Shown here: in pieces, positions 16,898-24,159 of the stretch | How the letters are laid out: each line of letters opens with the position of its first letter | Numbering within the stretch: the first letter of the stretch is position 1 | Source of the DNA: Sphingomonas sp. | GTDB lineage: Bacteria; Pseudomonadota; Alphaproteobacteria; Sphingomonadales; Sphingomonadaceae | Direction: 5' to 3' | Length of the DNA stretch: 50,954 nucleotides | NCBI RefSeq assembly: GCF_019746665.1 | Contig: NZ_JAIERS010000010.1 | Coordinates: forward strand, 1-50,954 | Notes under the pieces: model-generated | Databases searched by the model: none | What the model saw: the letters and a program-made list of their open reading frames with translations, nothing else | Told to the model about the DNA's origin: nothing | Translations under genes and position numbers: made by a program

Positions 16898-17893
16898 CTA
16901 TTCGCCGCCCTCATAAGCATCCACGATCCGTCCGACAATCGGATGGCGGACCACGTCGCCGGCGGTGAAGCGGCAGACGCTCAGCCCCTCGATCCCCTCC
17001 AGCCGCTCGACCGCGTCGTTCAGGCCCGAGGCGCGGGTGCCGCCCGGCAGGTCGGTCTGGTTCGGGTCGCCGCACACCACCATCCGGCTGTTCTGGCCGA
17101 AGCGCGTCAAGAACATCTTCATCTGCGCGGGCGTGGTGTTCTGCGCCTCGTCAAGGATCACGAAGGCATCGGCCAGCGTGCGCCCGCGCATGAAAGCGAT
17201 CGGCGCGATCTCGATCTCGCCCGACGCGATCCGCCGCTCGACCTGCTCGGCGGGCAGACAGTCGTTCAGCGCGTCGTAGAGCGGGCGCAGATAGGGATCG
17301 ACCTTCTCCTTCATGTCGCCGGGCAGGAAGCCCAGTCGCTCGCCCGCCTCGACCGCCGGGCGGGAGAGGATCAGGCGCTGCACGCTGCCAGTGATCAGCT
17401 GCGCCACCGCCTGCGCCACCGCGATATAGGTCTTGCCCGTGCCAGCGGGGCCGAGCGCGAAGATGATGTCGTGGCGCGTCAGCTCGCGCATATAATGCGC
17501 CTGCGCTGGCGTGCGCGGGACGATCGTCTTCTTGCGGGTGCGGATCATCACCGTCGGCGGGCTTTCCGCCTCTGCCGAGATGATCCCGTCGAGCGTGGGT
17601 TCGGCGGCCATCGCGATCTCCGCGTCGATCAGCCCGGCATCGACCGCCTCGCCGCGCATGATCCGGCGGTAGAGGCCCGAGAGCACATCCCGCGCGGCCG
17701 CCACCGCCTCGGCCGAGCCTTCGAGCCCCACCCGATTGCCGCGCGCGGTGATGTACACCCCAAGGCGGTTCTCGATCAGCAACAGGTTTTGGTCGAACTG
17801 GCCGAACAGCTCGGCCATCAATTGCGGGCGATCGAAGCTGAGTTCGGCGCGGCTGCGCTCACTCGGGGCTTTGGGCGTGGGCTTGCGGCTCAT
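16898..17893 (-). CDS. phoH: PhoH-like ATPase (YbeZ)
   Basis: This 331-aa P-loop NTPase has an N-terminal KH-like RNA-binding segment (LLIENRLGVYITARGNRVGLEG) and a PhoH core with Walker A GPAGTGKT (residues 148-155), Walker B FVILDEAQNT and MVVCGDPNQTDLP. It is thought to work with YbeY in RNA metabolism, consistent with the order here. The start is the ATG at 17893 (MSRKPTPKAPS); the upstream extension is arginine/proline-rich noise. miaB, often upstream, is 8 kb away on the other strand in this window. Confidence 0.94.
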   Translation of the reverse strand: MSRKPTPKAPSERSRAELSFDRPQLMAELFGQFDQNLLLIENRLGVYITARGNRVGLEGSAEAVAAARDVLSGLYRRIMRGEAVDAGLIDAEIAMAAEPTLDGIISAEAESPPTVMIRTRKKTIVPRTPAQAHYMRELTRHDIIFALGPAGTGKTYIAVAQAVAQLITGSVQRLILSRPAVEAGERLGFLPGDMKEKVDPYLRPLYDALNDCLPAEQVERRIASGEIEIAPIAFMRGRTLADAFVILDEAQNTTPAQMKMFLTRFGQNSRMVVCGDPNQTDLPGGTRASGLNDAVERLEGIEGLSVCRFTAGDVVRHPIVGRIVDAYEGGE

Positions 17894-18003
17894 GCGGCTC
17901 CTGCGGTCGCCGGGCGGTGGCGCCCGGTGGCGACGAATGTGGCAGAGCAGCCGAAGCGGGGGAAGCCTCAACCGGCACTTTATCGGCCGGCATCCGCGCG
18001 ATT

Positions 18004-18276
18004 CTATGCCTCGGCGGCTTCCTCGCCCGCGCCTGCCGCCGGCCGCTCGAACCAGGCCTCAACCGGGCCGGAGAGCTTGATCGTCAAGGGGCGGCCATGA
18101 CGGTCGGTCTTCTTACCGAGCGCGACGCGAATCCACCCTTCCGACAGGCAATATTCCTCGACATCGCGCCGCTGGGCGCCCTTGAAGCGGATGCCGACGC
18201 CACGTTCGAGCGCGGCTTGATCGAAAAAGGGGCTGCGCGGATCGCAGCTGATCCGGTCGGGAACGGTTTCGGTCAT
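18004..18276 (-). CDS. DUF3297 family protein
   Basis: The 90-aa product is a typical DUF3297 protein: PDRISCDPRSPFFDQAALERG, VGIRFKGAQRRDVEEYCLSEGW, IRVALGKKTDRHGRPLTIKL, then GPVEAWFE and a short acidic Glu/Ala tail. The family is common in proteobacteria and has no experimentally known role; occasional 'glutathione peroxidase' labels are not supported by any motif here. The ATG at 18276 was chosen because homology begins at MTETVPDR. It probably has its own promoter. Confidence 0.88.
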   Translation of the reverse strand: MTETVPDRISCDPRSPFFDQAALERGVGIRFKGAQRRDVEEYCLSEGWIRVALGKKTDRHGRPLTIKLSGPVEAWFERPAAGAGEEAAEA

Positions 18277-18334
18277 GCCGGGCTCTTGGCGCAAAGCCGG
18301 CGCGGGCGCAACGCCCTACGCCGGCCCTACGGCC

Positions 18335-18751
18335 TCAACGGCAAACCTCGACGCGGAGCGGATAGCCCGAATAGGGATCGTAGCGACGCTCGATCCAGCA
18401 ATGCGGGGCATAACCGTCATAGTAACCCCGTGGCCCGTAATAAGCACGCGGGCCATAATAGCCCCGATCATAATAGCCACGATCGTAATAGTTGTAGCGG
18501 GGGCCGTAATAACCATAGCCGCGCGACGGCCCGTAATAGTAGCGGTCCCGGTTGGAGGCGAGCGCCGCGCCCACCGCCAGTCCGGCGATGCCGACCGCGA
18601 GCGCCCCGCCCGCGCCGATGCCGCGATCGCGCACGATCACGGTGCGGCCGCGCCCACCATACCAGCGCTGCGCGTCAGCGGGGGTCGCCGCCGTCGCCAG
18701 CGTCGCCCCCAGGGTCAGCGCGACCAAGCCCTTCTTCATCCAGCTCTTCAT
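18335..18751 (-). CDS. Secreted Gly/Tyr-rich small protein
   Basis: The 138-aa product has a clear signal peptide (MKSWMKKGLVALTLGATLA up to PADAQ), a glycine-rich hydrophobic stretch (GAGGALAVGIAGLAVGAALAS) and then a run of YYGP/GYYD repeats in which tyrosine is about one third of residues. It ends with a two-cysteine segment (HCWIERRYDPYSGYPLRVEVC) that may form a disulphide. It resembles short glycine-zipper or RcnB-like exported proteins of sphingomonads. The role is unknown; envelope or surface localisation is inferred from the signal peptide. Alternative starts at 18787 or 18739 exist. Confidence 0.75.
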   Translation of the reverse strand: MKSWMKKGLVALTLGATLATAATPADAQRWYGGRGRTVIVRDRGIGAGGALAVGIAGLAVGAALASNRDRYYYGPSRGYGYYGPRYNYYDRGYYDRGYYGPRAYYGPRGYYDGYAPHCWIERRYDPYSGYPLRVEVCR

Positions 18752-18909
18752 TTGGCCCAACTCCAGCATGTGCCGATTCGCCTTCACGGCATGAGATTGT
18801 GCTACCGCGCGCCGGCTGAACGCGGTGGGAATATACCGTTCATCTGGGGTTTAGCTTGGCAAGGTCAAGCGCAACGCGCCGCGTGGTTGCGGCGCCGTGC
18901 CAGCTGGGG

Positions 18910-18915
18910 CTAGAG
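18910..18915 (+). promoter_or_regulatory. Candidate -10 element for a leaderless mRNA (EVE gene)
   Basis: CTAGAG lies 13 nt upstream of the ATG at 18923, with TTGCGG at 18887-18892 as a possible -35. No Shine-Dalgarno is present between it and the ATG. Transcription would start at or next to the A of the start codon. The same GCTAGAGCxGCGCCATGG string precedes hpnA at 43890-43907. Confidence 0.45.
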
Positions 18916-18922
18916 CAGCGCC

Positions 18923-19324
18923 ATGGCATATTGGCTGATCCGCTCCGAACCCTCCGCCTATAGCTGGGACGAATTCGTCGCCGAAGGGCGCACCGAATGG
19001 ACCGGGGTTAAGAACGCGACCGCCGCCATACACCTGCGCGCGATGGCGCCGGGCGACGAGGCGATCTTCTATCATTCCAACGAGGGCAAGGAAGCGGTGG
19101 GCATCGCTCGCGTGACCCGCGCCTTCCAGCCCGATCCCACCGATCCGAAATGGGTTTCGGTCGAGTTCGAATGCGTGGCCCCCCTCCCCAAGCCGGTGCC
19201 GCTCGCGACGATGAAGGCCGAGCCGCGCCTGGCGGAAATGCGCATGATCAAGCAGTCGCGGCTCTCGGTCTCGCCCGTCACCGACGCCGAATGGGCGGTG
19301 ATCATGGAACTCGCCGGCGCGTGA
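18923..19324 (+). CDS. EVE domain-containing protein
   Basis: The 133-aa product is a single EVE domain of the PUA-like superfamily: MAYWLIRSEPSAYSWDEF, EWTGVKNATAAIHLRAMAPGD, EAIFYHSNEGKEAVGIARV, and the closing IKQSRLSVSPVTDAEW. EVE domains are thought to bind modified bases in RNA or DNA, like YTH and ASCH domains; some occur with restriction systems, but no such neighbour is seen here. Its stop overlaps the next gene's GTG (GTGA). A likely leaderless promoter precedes it. Confidence 0.92.
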   Translation: MAYWLIRSEPSAYSWDEFVAEGRTEWTGVKNATAAIHLRAMAPGDEAIFYHSNEGKEAVGIARVTRAFQPDPTDPKWVSVEFECVAPLPKPVPLATMKAEPRLAEMRMIKQSRLSVSPVTDAEWAVIMELAGA

Positions 19325-19689
19325 GCGCCGACCGCCTGCTGTTCGTTTACAACGCCCATGAAGGGCTGGGTCACGCGTTGCTCGATGCGGTGCACAAGAT
19401 GGTCGCGCCGGCGAGCTACCCCTGCTCGCTGTGCGCGCTCACGTACGGGCCGGTCGCGATGAAGCGTGCGTGGAAAGCATTTCTGGCATCCCTGCCGCAG
19501 AGCAAAGCCTTCTATCACCGCGAGGATTTCGCGCGTGCCTATCCAGCGATCGGCGATCTCGCCTTGCCCGCGATCCTGATCGACCGGGGCGCTGGCCCCG
19601 CGCTGCTGGTCGCCGCCGCTGAACTCGATCCCCTGCCCGATCTGCCGGCGTTGATCGCCTTGCTCGACGCCCGACTCGGCCGCGCTTGA
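19321..19689 (+). CDS. Conserved hypothetical protein with CxxC motif
   Basis: The 122-aa product starts at a GTG (GTGA overlap with the EVE gene) and reads LLFVYNAHEGLGHALLDAVHK, then the conserved YPCSLCALTYGPVAMKRAWK, and ends with alternating helices. It belongs to a widespread small family of unknown function with the YNAxxGLxxALxDxxHK and YPCxLCALTYG signatures; no catalytic role is established. The CxxC could bind a metal or act in redox. The coupling to the EVE gene suggests joint expression. Confidence 0.78.
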   Translation: MSADRLLFVYNAHEGLGHALLDAVHKMVAPASYPCSLCALTYGPVAMKRAWKAFLASLPQSKAFYHREDFARAYPAIGDLALPAILIDRGAGPALLVAAAELDPLPDLPALIALLDARLGRA

Positions 19690-19744
19690 CAGCGGCGCCC
19701 CACCGCTTCCACCACCGACGCCGCAACAATGAAGGCGGCAAGCC

Positions 19745-20251
19745 ATGCATAACCGCACCGGCGTCTATCCGGGCACGTTCGATCCGCTGACGCTCGGCCA
19801 TCTCGACATCATCCGGCGCGGCGCCAAGCTGGTCGATCGGCTGGTGATCGGCGTCACCACCAACCCCAGCAAGACGCCGATGTTCACCCTCGCCGAGCGG
19901 ATGGCGATGGTTCAGCGCGAGGTCGCGGGACTGGAAGGCGAGATCCACGTCGTCAGTTTCGACTCGCTGCTGATGGACTTCGCCGAGCGCGAGGGCGCGA
20001 GCGTGATCGTGCGCGGCCTGCGCGCGGTGACCGATTTCGAATATGAGTTTCAGATGACGGGCATGAACCAGCAGCTCAACAACCGCATCGAAACCATCTT
20101 CCTGATGGCCGATGTCGCGCTGCAGCCGATCGCCAGCCGCTGGGTTAAGGAAATCGCCTTCTACGGGGGCGACATTCGCAAGTTCGTCTCGCCGGCGGTC
20201 AACGCGGAGGTCGTCGCACGGGTCAATCAACTCGGCCGCAAGGGCAGCTGA
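19745..20251 (+). CDS. coaD: Phosphopantetheine adenylyltransferase CoaD
   Basis: CoaD catalyses the fourth step of coenzyme A synthesis, joining 4'-phosphopantetheine and ATP to dephospho-CoA. The 168-aa protein shows the nucleotidyltransferase TLGH motif (in GTFDPLTLGHLDIIRRG), VIVRGLRAVTDFEYEFQM, and the C-terminal ISSR-like IASRWVKEIAFYGGDI. Length and motif order are standard. An AAGGCGG ribosome site precedes the ATG. A 7-bp stem (20253-20259 with 20271-20277) follows the stop but lacks a T tract. Confidence 0.97.
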   Translation: MHNRTGVYPGTFDPLTLGHLDIIRRGAKLVDRLVIGVTTNPSKTPMFTLAERMAMVQREVAGLEGEIHVVSFDSLLMDFAEREGASVIVRGLRAVTDFEYEFQMTGMNQQLNNRIETIFLMADVALQPIASRWVKEIAFYGGDIRKFVSPAVNAEVVARVNQLGRKGS

Positions 20252-20331
20252 TCGGCGCCCGCGCCCAATTGGCGCCGCAAATAAACTGCTTTATGGGCGC
20301 CAAGCCGAAGCCAGATTGCCATGGGGTTGCA

Positions 20332-21021
20332 ATGCGTTTGATTTTCGGGGCGTTCGCCCTTGCCACCAGCGTTGCCATGGTGGCGCCCGCCACCGCGCAG
20401 ATCGTTCCCTCGCTGCGCCCCGCGCCCGCCGACCAGAACGACAAGGAAAACCTGCTCTATCTCGATCTGTCGACCGGCGGGCGGGTGACGATCTGGCTGC
20501 GCCCCGATGTCGCGCCCAAGGCGGTCGATCGGATCAAGACGCTCACCCGCCAGCATTTCTATGATGGCCTTACCTTCCACCGCGTGATCGACGGCTTCAT
20601 GGCGCAGACCGGCGATCCCAAGGGCGACGGCACCGGCGGCTCCGACCTGCCGGACCTGCCGTCCGAGTTCAACTATCTGCCGCACACCCGCGGCGCCGTG
20701 TCTGCCGCGCGCCAGGGCGCCGCGCCGGACGCCAGCCCAGAGGACAAGAAGAAGGCCGAAGACAGTGCCAACAGCCAGTTCTTCATCGTCTTCGAACCAA
20801 CACTGAAGCTCGACTTCAAATACACGGTGTTCGGCCGGGTCGTCGACGGGATGCAATATGTCGACGCCATCCAGCGCGGCGAGCCGCCGGCGAACCCGAG
20901 CCGCATCCTTCACGCCTATATCGCCGCCGACAATCCGCCGCCCTACAAGGCCGAGGCGCCCGCGCCCGCCGCCAATTCCGCGCTCGGCCCGGCGGTGACC
21001 TTGCCCGGAGCGAAGAACTGA
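20332..21021 (+). CDS. Exported peptidyl-prolyl cis-trans isomerase (cyclophilin)
   Basis: This 229-aa cyclophilin has a signal peptide (MRLIFGAFALATSVAMVAP, cut near TAQ) and would act on periplasmic proteins. The isomerase core includes DGLTFHRVIDGFMAQTGDP, GTGGSDLPDLPSEF, SANSQFFIVF and KYTVFGRVVDGM. A charged insert (PDASPEDKKKAEDS) and a Pro/Ala-rich tail are present. The ATG at 20332 is chosen over an earlier in-frame ATG because it starts the signal peptide. Its stop overlaps the proposed CTG start of tsaB. Confidence 0.93.
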   Translation: MRLIFGAFALATSVAMVAPATAQIVPSLRPAPADQNDKENLLYLDLSTGGRVTIWLRPDVAPKAVDRIKTLTRQHFYDGLTFHRVIDGFMAQTGDPKGDGTGGSDLPDLPSEFNYLPHTRGAVSAARQGAAPDASPEDKKKAEDSANSQFFIVFEPTLKLDFKYTVFGRVVDGMQYVDAIQRGEPPANPSRILHAYIAADNPPPYKAEAPAPAANSALGPAVTLPGAKN

Positions 21022-21644
21022 GCGAGCGCACGCTCGTCATCGACACCGCCACGGCGGCCTGCTCGGTGGCGCTGATCGCGGATGGGCGGGTGATCGCGGC
21101 GGAGCATCGCCGGGTCGGGCGCGGCCATGCCGAACAATTACTGCCGATGATCGCCGCGCTGCCGGATGGTGGCCGCGCCGCTCGCATTCTGGTCGATTGC
21201 GGCCCCGGTAGCTTCACCGGCATTCGGGTCGGGCTTGCCGCCGCCCGCGCGCTGGGGCTCGGCTGGGGCGCGACGGTAGCGGGCTATAGCGCGCTGGCGC
21301 TGATCGCCGCGCGTGCGTTCGCCGACGCGCCCGCGCTCGCCACGGTTGCCGTGGTGCTGGAAGGGGGGCATGGAGAGGTGTTCATGCAAGCCTTCGCCGC
21401 CTCGCCCTTCGCCGCGCTCGCGCCGCTCGCCTCGCGGCTGCCCGAAGACGCGCGCGCGGCGGCGGGAGACATGGCGTTGATCGGCAGCGGCGTGCGCTTG
21501 CTTCACCCCGAACGCGCCGAGACGGCGGCCGCGATGATGCTCCCCGTCGCCGCCGATATCGGGTTGCTGCCAGCCGCCTATGCGCAACTTCCCGCGCGCC
21601 CGGTCTATGGCCGGCCGCCGGACGCCAAGCCGGCGGCGCGGTGA
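21018..21644 (+). CDS. tsaB: tRNA threonylcarbamoyladenosine protein TsaB (CTG start)
   Basis: TsaB is the scaffold partner of TsaD in t6A37 tRNA modification. The 208-aa product begins TLVIDTATAACSVALI, the first strand pair of the ASKHA fold, and continues HAEQLLPMI, DCGPGSFTGIRVGLAAARAL and GYSALALIAA. No ATG, GTG or TTG occurs in frame before this region; the first conventional start (GTG at 21066) would delete the first strand. CTG at 21018, in a CTGA overlap with the preceding stop and seven bases after GGAG, is the best start. Length then matches the shorter TsaB proteins. Confidence 0.88.
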   Translation: MSERTLVIDTATAACSVALIADGRVIAAEHRRVGRGHAEQLLPMIAALPDGGRAARILVDCGPGSFTGIRVGLAAARALGLGWGATVAGYSALALIAARAFADAPALATVAVVLEGGHGEVFMQAFAASPFAALAPLASRLPEDARAAAGDMALIGSGVRLLHPERAETAAAMMLPVAADIGLLPAAYAQLPARPVYGRPPDAKPAAR

Positions 21645-22111
21645 GCACGCAAGTGATCGAGCTCAGCGGCGGGGGCACCGCCGAGCTGGGCCTGGTCGAT
21701 CAGCTGATGAAGCGCGCCTTTGATCCCCGTTTTGGGGAGGCGTGGACGCGGCCCCAATGTTTGGGAATGCTAAGCTTGCCGGGCGTTTGGCTGACGATCG
21801 CGCGGCTGAACGGCTCAGCCGCTGGCTTCGCGCTTGCCCGAGTAATCGGTGACGAAGCCGAACTTCTGCTGCTCGCGACTTTGCCCGAGGTGCGGCGACT
21901 GGGTGTAGGCGGTGCCTTATTGCGCTCGGCGATGGAGGAAGCGCGCTCCAGGGGCGCCAAGCGCCTGTATCTAGAGGTGCGCTCCAACAACGATGCCATC
22001 GGTTTTTACGTACGATTGGGATTTCACAAGGTAGGTCAACGTCGTGGCTATTACCGCGGACCGGGCGGTCAATTGTTCGACGCCTTTACCTTGGCGCGCG
22101 ACGTCGACTGA
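21641..22111 (+). CDS. rimI: GNAT acetyltransferase, RimI-like
   Basis: The 156-aa product is a GNAT-fold N-acetyltransferase with the acetyl-CoA loop RRLGVGGALLRSAMEEARSRG and the motif B region YLEVRSNNDAIGFYVRLGFHKVGQRRGYY, typical of RimI, which acetylates the N-terminus of ribosomal protein S18. It directly follows tsaB with a GTGA overlap, a very common tsaB-rimI pairing. Its 3' third is lower in GC than its neighbours. Confidence 0.9.
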   Translation: MSTQVIELSGGGTAELGLVDQLMKRAFDPRFGEAWTRPQCLGMLSLPGVWLTIARLNGSAAGFALARVIGDEAELLLLATLPEVRRLGVGGALLRSAMEEARSRGAKRLYLEVRSNNDAIGFYVRLGFHKVGQRRGYYRGPGGQLFDAFTLARDVD

Positions 22112-22139
22112 AACCTTTGCCGTTTACCAAAATTATTGC

Positions 22140-22168
22140 TTGCATTGCGCGCGCCAAAAACAGATAGC
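22140..22168 (+). promoter_or_regulatory. Possible promoter of mucR
   Basis: TTGCAT and GATAGC separated by 17 nt lie 52 nt before the mucR ATG in an AT-richer spacer (CAAAATTATTGC, CCAAAAACA). MucR/Ros proteins bind AT-rich DNA and often control their own gene, so an operator may overlap. The match to consensus is weak. Confidence 0.3.
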
Positions 22169-22219
22169 GCTGTCAGTGCCCCTATGTGGGCCAAGGCTTC
22201 AGGGACAGAAAGGATAACG

Positions 22220-22636
22220 ATGGAAACCTCGAACGAGTTGCAGGAAACGCTCATCACCTTGACCGCGGATATTGTCGCTGCGCATGTGAGCAACAACAGC
22301 GTCGCCGTGTCCGATCTGCCGGTGCTGATCGCGAATGTTCACAACGCGCTGCAGGGTCTTGGCGGTCCCGCGCCCGAGCCCGAGGTGAAGCAGGAACCGG
22401 CGGTTTCGATCCGTGCTTCGGTGAAGCCCGACTATATCGTTTGCCTTGAAGACGGCAAAAAGCTGAAGATGCTCAAGCGCCATCTGATGACGCATTATCA
22501 GATGACCCCGGAGCAATATCGCGCCAAGTGGAATCTGCCTGCCGATTACCCGATGGTCGCGCCGAATTATGCCGAACAGCGCCGCAGCCTGGCGAAGAAG
22601 ATCGGCCTGGGCACCAAGCGTCGCCGCTCGCGCTGA
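22220..22636 (+). CDS. mucR: MucR/Ros family zinc-finger transcriptional regulator
   Basis: The 138-aa product is a MucR/Ros-type nucleoid-binding regulator. The N-terminal half (ETLITLTADIVAAHVSNNSVAV, PVLIANVHNALQGLG) is the oligomerisation part. The C-terminal half holds the DNA-binding finger VCLEDGKKLKMLKRHLMTHYQMTPEQYRAKWNLP, summarised here as the CLED...HLMTH block. The second cysteine of the classical CxxC is Asp (CLED), as in some MucR homologues, so zinc binding may be altered. AAAGGA precedes the ATG at 22220. A strong terminator follows. Confidence 0.93.
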   Translation: METSNELQETLITLTADIVAAHVSNNSVAVSDLPVLIANVHNALQGLGGPAPEPEVKQEPAVSIRASVKPDYIVCLEDGKKLKMLKRHLMTHYQMTPEQYRAKWNLPADYPMVAPNYAEQRRSLAKKIGLGTKRRRSR

Positions 22637-22660
22637 ACCCTGCCCGATCGCATAAACTGG

Positions 22661-22695
22661 GGGCCGGCCGATCATTGCGATCGGCCGGCCCTTTT
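22661..22695 (+). terminator. Intrinsic terminator after mucR
   Basis: A 13-bp perfect stem (GGGCCGGCCGATC / GATCGGCCGGCCC) with a 5-nt ATTGC loop is followed by TTTT. It starts 25 nt after the mucR stop and before fur. This is the clearest Rho-independent terminator in the window. Confidence 0.9.
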
Positions 22696-22753
22696 CGCGT
22701 CGGGCGCATCGGGCTATCTCCGATGATGATAGGCCAATACAGAAAGAACGCCG

Positions 22754-23176
22754 GTGCCGCGCAAGATCGATCTGGAAGCGCTTTGTGCCCAAAAGGGGCT
22801 GCGCATCACCGAACAGCGCCGGATCATTGCGCGCGTGCTCTCCGACGCGGACGATCATCCCGATGTCGAGCGCGTCTATGAACGCGCCTCGGCGATCGAC
22901 CCGGGCATTTCGATCGCGACCGTCTATCGCACAGTGCGCCTGTTCGAGGAGGCGGGGATTCTCGATCGCCACGATTTCGGCGATGGTCGCGCGCGCTATG
23001 AACCCGCGCCCGAGGCGCATCACGATCATCTGATCGATGTCGAAAGCGGCCGGGTGATCGAATTCGTCGATCCCGAACTGGAACTGCTGCAGAAGCAGAT
23101 CGCCGAGCGGCTGGGCTTCCGGCTCGTCGACCACCGCATGGAACTCTACGGGGTTTCGCTTGATCGCAAGTCCTGA
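22754..23176 (+). CDS. fur: Fur family transcriptional regulator
   Basis: The 140-aa product has the Fur winged helix (LRITEQRRIIARVLSDADDHPDVERVYERA, with recognition helix ISIATVYRTVRLFEEAGIL) and the metal site HHDH (residues 89-92) followed by LIDVESGRVIEF. The C-terminal CxxC zinc pair of E. coli Fur is missing, as in many alphaproteobacterial Fur/Mur proteins, so iron versus manganese response cannot be decided. GTG start at 22754. It overlaps plsC by 17 nt, indicating co-transcription. Confidence 0.92.
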   Translation: MPRKIDLEALCAQKGLRITEQRRIIARVLSDADDHPDVERVYERASAIDPGISIATVYRTVRLFEEAGILDRHDFGDGRARYEPAPEAHHDHLIDVESGRVIEFVDPELELLQKQIAERLGFRLVDHRMELYGVSLDRKS

Positions 23177-24062
23177 AGCGGTCTCACCGCGTGACCGTGC
23201 CGCCGCGGGCGATCCCCCGGCGGTGAGCGCGATCGGCTGGGCGCGGCTGTGGCTGCGCGCGGCCGGCCTCGCGCTGCTGTTGCTGGTGGTGCTGCCCTTC
23301 CATTTGCTGGTGAAGCTGTTCGGCTATGGCTCGCCTTTCCCGCGCCTTTACCTTGGTATCGGCGCGCGCATCTGCGGGGCGCGGGTGCGGGTGCGCGGCA
23401 CACCGCTGAAGCGCGACGTGTTCTTCATCAGTAACCATGTCAGCTGGATCGACATCATGGCGATCGCCGGCGCGAGCGGCACCGCCTTCGTCGCCAAGGC
23501 GGAGATCGGCACCGCGCCCGTCGTCGGCTGGATGGCCAAGCAGAACCGAACCGTGTTCGTCGCGCGCGAGGATCGGCTGGGCGTGGCCGACCAGATCAAT
23601 CGCCTGCGCGACGCGCTCGCCGAGAATTGGTCGGTAACGGTGTTTCCCGAAGGGACGACCACCGACGGCTATTCGCTGCTCCCCTTCAAGACGCCGATGC
23701 TCAAAGTGCTCGAGCCGCCGCCGCCGGGGGTGATGGTGCAGCCGGTGCTGCTCTGGTACGGGCGCTGGGGGCGCGAGATCGGCTGGATCGGCACCGAGAA
23801 CGGCAAGGACAACGCCGTACGCCTGCTGTCGCGGCCGGGCAGTTTCCGGGTCGAGGTCGAGTTTCTCGAACCATTCCACCCGCGCGATTTTCCGGGGCGC
23901 AAGGCGATCGCGGCGGAAAGCCGGCGGCGGATCGAGGAGGCGCTGGCGAAGCGTCTGGGCGGGCCGGTACGGCCCTTCATCGGGCACGACGCGCTCGGCG
24001 CGGGCACGCCGGTGCCGGAGGCACCGGCGGGGGTTTTGGCTGCTTCCCGGCGCGACGCCTGA
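23160..24062 (+). CDS. plsC: 1-acyl-sn-glycerol-3-phosphate acyltransferase (PlsC family)
   Basis: This 300-aa membrane acyltransferase would convert lysophosphatidate to phosphatidate (or acylate a lyso-ornithine lipid). After one N-terminal transmembrane helix (AGLALLLLVVLPFHLLVKLF) it has the catalytic HX4D in NHVSWID (His93, Asp98), VFVAREDR, and FPEGTT at residues 162-167. The start is a TTG at 23160 inside the fur gene. In related genomes the order fur-plsC-miaB is common; here an ECF sigma operon intervenes. Confidence 0.9.
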   Translation: MIASPEAVSPRDRAAAGDPPAVSAIGWARLWLRAAGLALLLLVVLPFHLLVKLFGYGSPFPRLYLGIGARICGARVRVRGTPLKRDVFFISNHVSWIDIMAIAGASGTAFVAKAEIGTAPVVGWMAKQNRTVFVAREDRLGVADQINRLRDALAENWSVTVFPEGTTTDGYSLLPFKTPMLKVLEPPPPGVMVQPVLLWYGRWGREIGWIGTENGKDNAVRLLSRPGSFRVEVEFLEPFHPRDFPGRKAIAAESRRRIEEALAKRLGGPVRPFIGHDALGAGTPVPEAPAGVLAASRRDA

Positions 24063-24159
24063 CCGCCTTTCGTCCCTCTCCGGCGACGGGTGCGCTATGC
24101 CCCCTTTTTGCGGGCACCATCGGAGGACAAGCCCAAACCCCGGCGCGGTCGTTTCAACC

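Noticed and set aside
16699..16938. A 79-codon open frame on the minus strand across the phoH-ybeY spacer
   Set aside because: It begins inside the phoH coding sequence, has no ribosome site and no recognisable composition; the 195-bp spacer looks like non-coding relic sequence.
18828..18851. GGAAT-16 nt-GTT upstream of the EVE gene, resembling an EcfG general-stress promoter
   Set aside because: The -35 differs from GGAAC at one position and the element is weak; a better -10 lies next to the ATG.
20253..20277. A 7-bp stem after coaD as a terminator
   Set aside because: There is an 11-nt loop and no T tract; the cyclophilin gene follows closely on the same strand.
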